This document shows, piece after piece, positions 55,416-57,408 of a stretch of 57,408 nt of DNA (position 1 is its first letter; each line of letters starts with the position of its first letter). Origin of the DNA: Nitrospirota bacterium (GTDB lineage: Bacteria; Nitrospirota; Thermodesulfovibrionia; Thermodesulfovibrionales; Dissulfurispiraceae); assembly GCA_021792185.1 (NCBI GenBank), contig JAJYVD010000011.1, positions 1 to 57,408 on the forward strand, written 5' to 3'. The notes under the pieces are model-generated. The model was given only the letters and a program-made list of their open reading frames with translations, was not told the DNA's origin and searched no databases. The position numbers and the translations under genes are program-made.

Positions 55416-56537
55416 ATGCTGATAATACAGAGGATGTACATAAAAGAGTTTCTAAAGGCGCTCCTAATACTTACCTTCGGGATATCCGTGGTATTCAGCA
55501 TCATAGGCCTGATAGATAAGATAGACGACTTTATGCCTCATAAACCGGCCTTCGGCCTTCTGATTAAATACACCTTTTTCAGTATTCCGAGATATATCCA
55601 TTATCTGCTGCCGATGGCGATACTCTTAAGCGGCCTCTTTATATTTTCTCAGGCTATCAAGAGAAAAGAGATCGTTGTTATTAAGGCAGCTTCAGGCAAG
55701 CTGAAGAGCATTCTTGCGCCCTTTGTCGCAATGGGGCTGATGATCACGCTCTTTGCTTTTTTCCTCGGTGAGATGGTTGTCCCGGCTGCTTCTAAAAAGA
55801 TACACGCCATAAAGAATAAGATAATGAAAAAGGAAAAGGGCGTGGCCTTTAAAGAGGGGACTCTCTACATGAGGGGCAGGGACGGCTCTGTTGTGAGGAT
55901 ATCCCTTTTCCTGCCCGATAAAAATATTTCCAAAGAAGTAAGTATTTTTAAGTTTGACGCGGACGGACTTAAGGAAAGGATTGACGCGGAGATTGCGGAA
56001 TGGGAGGGAAGCGCATGGAAACTGAAAGGGGTAACTGTCTATGATATTGCAGCAGGAACGACGAAAATCCTAAAGGAGAAGGCCTATGAGGGCATAGAGT
56101 CTCCGAAGATATTTCAGGAGGACGTCTGGAAGGTCGAGGAGATGACGATGCCGGAGCTTATAAAATACCAGCGCAGGCTGACAGAGGCCGGGTTTAAAAA
56201 TATAAAACTGGTGGTGGATATCAGTTCGCGGCTTTCATATCCCCTGATCAATATGTTCATGCTCCTCCTTGGAATGTCTTTATCGTTAGGAGGAGATTTT
56301 GCGGAGCAGCGTCTTTTAAAGCTCATCGCATCTCAGAAGGTAAAAGAAGGGGCTATAGGAAGCGGTATTATAGCGGCGGGATTGGGATTGGCGATAAGCC
56401 TAATTTACTGGTTCGGGTATTCACTTTTTCTGTCTCTCGGATACGCGGGGACTATCCCGCCTGTTGCAGCGCCGTGGTTCGTGCCTCTTGCATTCGCGGG
56501 AGTTTCGGTTTATATGTATAGTCAGATACCGGAGTGA
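55416..56537 (+). CDS. lptG: LptG-type permease of the LPS transporter
   Basis: A 373-residue YjgP/YjgQ family protein, paralogous to its neighbour. It has IIQRMYIKEFLKALLIL, LPMAILLSGLFIFSQAIKRKEIVVIKAASG, a periplasmic domain (about 130-270) and DISSRLSYPLINMFMLLLGMSLSLGG with four C-terminal helices. It begins immediately after the lptF stop codon. It implies an outer membrane with lipopolysaccharide. No lptB, lptC or lptA is in the window. Confidence 0.9.
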   Translation: MLIIQRMYIKEFLKALLILTFGISVVFSIIGLIDKIDDFMPHKPAFGLLIKYTFFSIPRYIHYLLPMAILLSGLFIFSQAIKRKEIVVIKAASGKLKSILAPFVAMGLMITLFAFFLGEMVVPAASKKIHAIKNKIMKKEKGVAFKEGTLYMRGRDGSVVRISLFLPDKNISKEVSIFKFDADGLKERIDAEIAEWEGSAWKLKGVTVYDIAAGTTKILKEKAYEGIESPKIFQEDVWKVEEMTMPELIKYQRRLTEAGFKNIKLVVDISSRLSYPLINMFMLLLGMSLSLGGDFAEQRLLKLIASQKVKEGAIGSGIIAAGLGLAISLIYWFGYSLFLSLGYAGTIPPVAAPWFVPLAFAGVSVYMYSQIPE

Positions 56538-56610
56538 AAGAGTTGTAGATTGCTTTGCACCCATTCCTGCAATTTTTTGGGCACAGGCATTAACTGAAAG
56601 ATTGTCTATA

Positions 56611-57095
56611 TCAAGGATTAATCGCTCCTGTTAAAATATTATTTCTTCTTTTTACAAGGGCATAATAAGTCGCCCCTTCTTTTTCCCAGCTAACAACAGC
56701 AGTGTCTTTGAATTCCCCGTGTTTGATAGTAACAATTATGCTGCTCCATGCCAATATTATTGAATTGTTTTTTACCTTACCGCTTGCCCTAATCCAGCCC
56801 AGCCGCCTTGATCGTTTTTTAAATCTCCCCAGGAATAAATTGCTGAAACGCTTCCCAGAGAAAGGGCTATTTTTTCTATTATAATCGTTACATCCCTCCC
56901 GTTATTGTAGGTGCCTTCCCAAACGCCGGAATAATTTGCGATATTAGCCGGTATGCTTGAATCGGGTGGGATGATTCTCGCTGCCCATGGACTTTTCTCA
57001 TCAGGAAGCGGAGTGGAAATACCTCCCGTAGCGCAGGCTGTCAAAGCAAGCGCAAGCAAAAGCAATGAAAACCCTATTTTTACTGTCTTTTTCAT
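56611..57095 (-). pseudogene. small lipoprotein gene, frameshifted
   Basis: The ATG at 57095 follows AAGGAG. A lipoprotein signal (MKKTVKIGFSLLLLALALTAC, lipobox LTAC) is followed by a beta-rich domain (ANYSGVWEGTYNNGRDVTIIIE). After GGW the frame runs to an early stop at 56772, but a +1 shift resumes WIRASGKVKNNSIIL to GAINP-stop at 56611. A tandem GGCTG duplication (GGCTGGGCTGG on the minus strand, near 56800) explains the shift. Either a recent mutation or an assembly error. Family not recognised. Confidence 0.7.
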
Positions 57096-57235
57096 ATCCT
57101 TATTCTCCTTTTTTAAGTTTTGATCCCTTGCTTTCACCTATAAGCCTAAGGCTAATTTAGGACTATAAACTCAAAATTCAACAATTGTTTATTTCTATTT
57201 CTTATCCATGCTATACTTTGAGTGAGGTAATGGCT

Positions 57236-57313
57236 ATGGTAAAAGCAAATGTCAAAAAGGCTAAAAAGCATCTTTCCAAATTGGATAACGTAAAATATTT
57301 TTCGCACAATTGA
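57236..57313 (+). pseudogene. truncated start of a Phd/YefM-like antitoxin
   Basis: A 25-codon frame beginning MVKANVKKAKKHLSKL, which resembles the first strand and helix of Phd/YefM antitoxins, then changing to DNVKYFSHN-stop. A GAGGT site lies about 10 bases upstream. The break after LSKL is probably where another element joined. Tentative. Confidence 0.4.
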
Positions 57314-57378
57314 GTCATGGTGGCCTCGAATCTGGTAATGTAGTTTCGCTGAAAACAAAAAACCAGAGGAGGAACACC

Positions 57379-57408
57379 ATGACACAAGGACATTGTAACG
57401 CAAAAAGA
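57379..57408 (+). CDS. partial gene at the window edge
   Basis: The ATG at 57379 follows AGAGGAGGAACACC, a very strong ribosome-binding site, and the first ten codons read MTQGHCNAKR before the window ends. Since it starts just after a cut antitoxin gene, it may be the first gene of an inserted element such as a transposase. Ten codons are too few to name a family. Confidence 0.45.
   Translation, partial: MTQGHCNAKR

Overview
The window reads as about 57 kb of a Gram-negative, rod-shaped bacterial chromosome of medium GC content. It carries a complete mreBCD-mrdA-rodA elongation cluster, lptF/lptG for lipopolysaccharide export and several lipoprotein or signal-peptide proteins. The mixture of dapL (LL-diaminopimelate aminotransferase), archaeal-type phosphoglycerate mutase, a TatD-radical SAM fusion, an NRAMP-like Mg2+ transporter and a sigma-54 two-component pair fits Nitrospirota (Thermodesulfovibrionia-like) or a related Desulfobacterota-type lineage. 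That placement is inference only; there is no rRNA in the window.

Layout. 1-234: possible insertion-sequence end. 235-5861: RDD protein and the cell-shape operon. 5902-7639: ribH, nusB, a phosphoesterase. 7676-9180: Tim44-like protein, tRNA-Lys and a structured repeat. 9180-11756: apgM and TatD-rSAM. 11724-16495 (minus): hisS, divIVA, yggT, proC, an inserted DUF1016 gene, yggS. 16552-20248: sensor kinase, NtrC-type regulator, a sigma-54 promoter and two secreted proteins. 20393-25892: dapL, folK, yjbQ, two uncharacterised genes, polX, ubiX. 26114-28545: Cys-rich protein, hemH, hemY. 28542-30621: worn accessory patch (truncated DUF4263 gene, vapBC, frameshifted nucleotidyltransferase). 30570-33951 (minus): parB, parA, PBP1A. 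34245-39761: moaC, AMMECR1 protein, polyprenyl synthase, mtnA, an NRAMP-like transporter and a soluble MgtE-like sensor. 39848-41734: diguanylate cyclase. 41775-43220: two gene cassettes with attC-like sites (mazEF and an unknown gene). 43448-48704 (minus): tRNA-Leu, comF, purA, serA, class V aminotransferase. 48826-51070: hepT-mntA and selA. 51079-54252 (minus): ABC-F, hemB, HesB-like protein. 54354-56537: lptFG. 56611-57408: frameshifted lipoprotein, cut antitoxin start and the beginning of another gene.

The most unusual signals are: (1) a family of five dispersed intergenic repeats of about 125-160 bp whose stems differ in sequence between copies but stay paired, while a hairpin loop NGGAT stays constant; (2) two attC-like sites, each touching the stop codon of the gene before it, forming a small cassette array with no integrase in view; (3) a DUF1016 nuclease gene inserted at the start of proC and flanked by a duplicated copy of the proC ribosome-binding site and first 12 codons; (4) an NRAMP-like pore with an altered metal site, translationally coupled to a membrane-less MgtE-type sensor; (5) a sigma-54 promoter directly behind an NtrC-type two-component pair, driving a lysine/alanine-rich exported protein.

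Coordinates and translations were read by eye. No database search, folding program or alignment was run, so family names rest on motif recognition.
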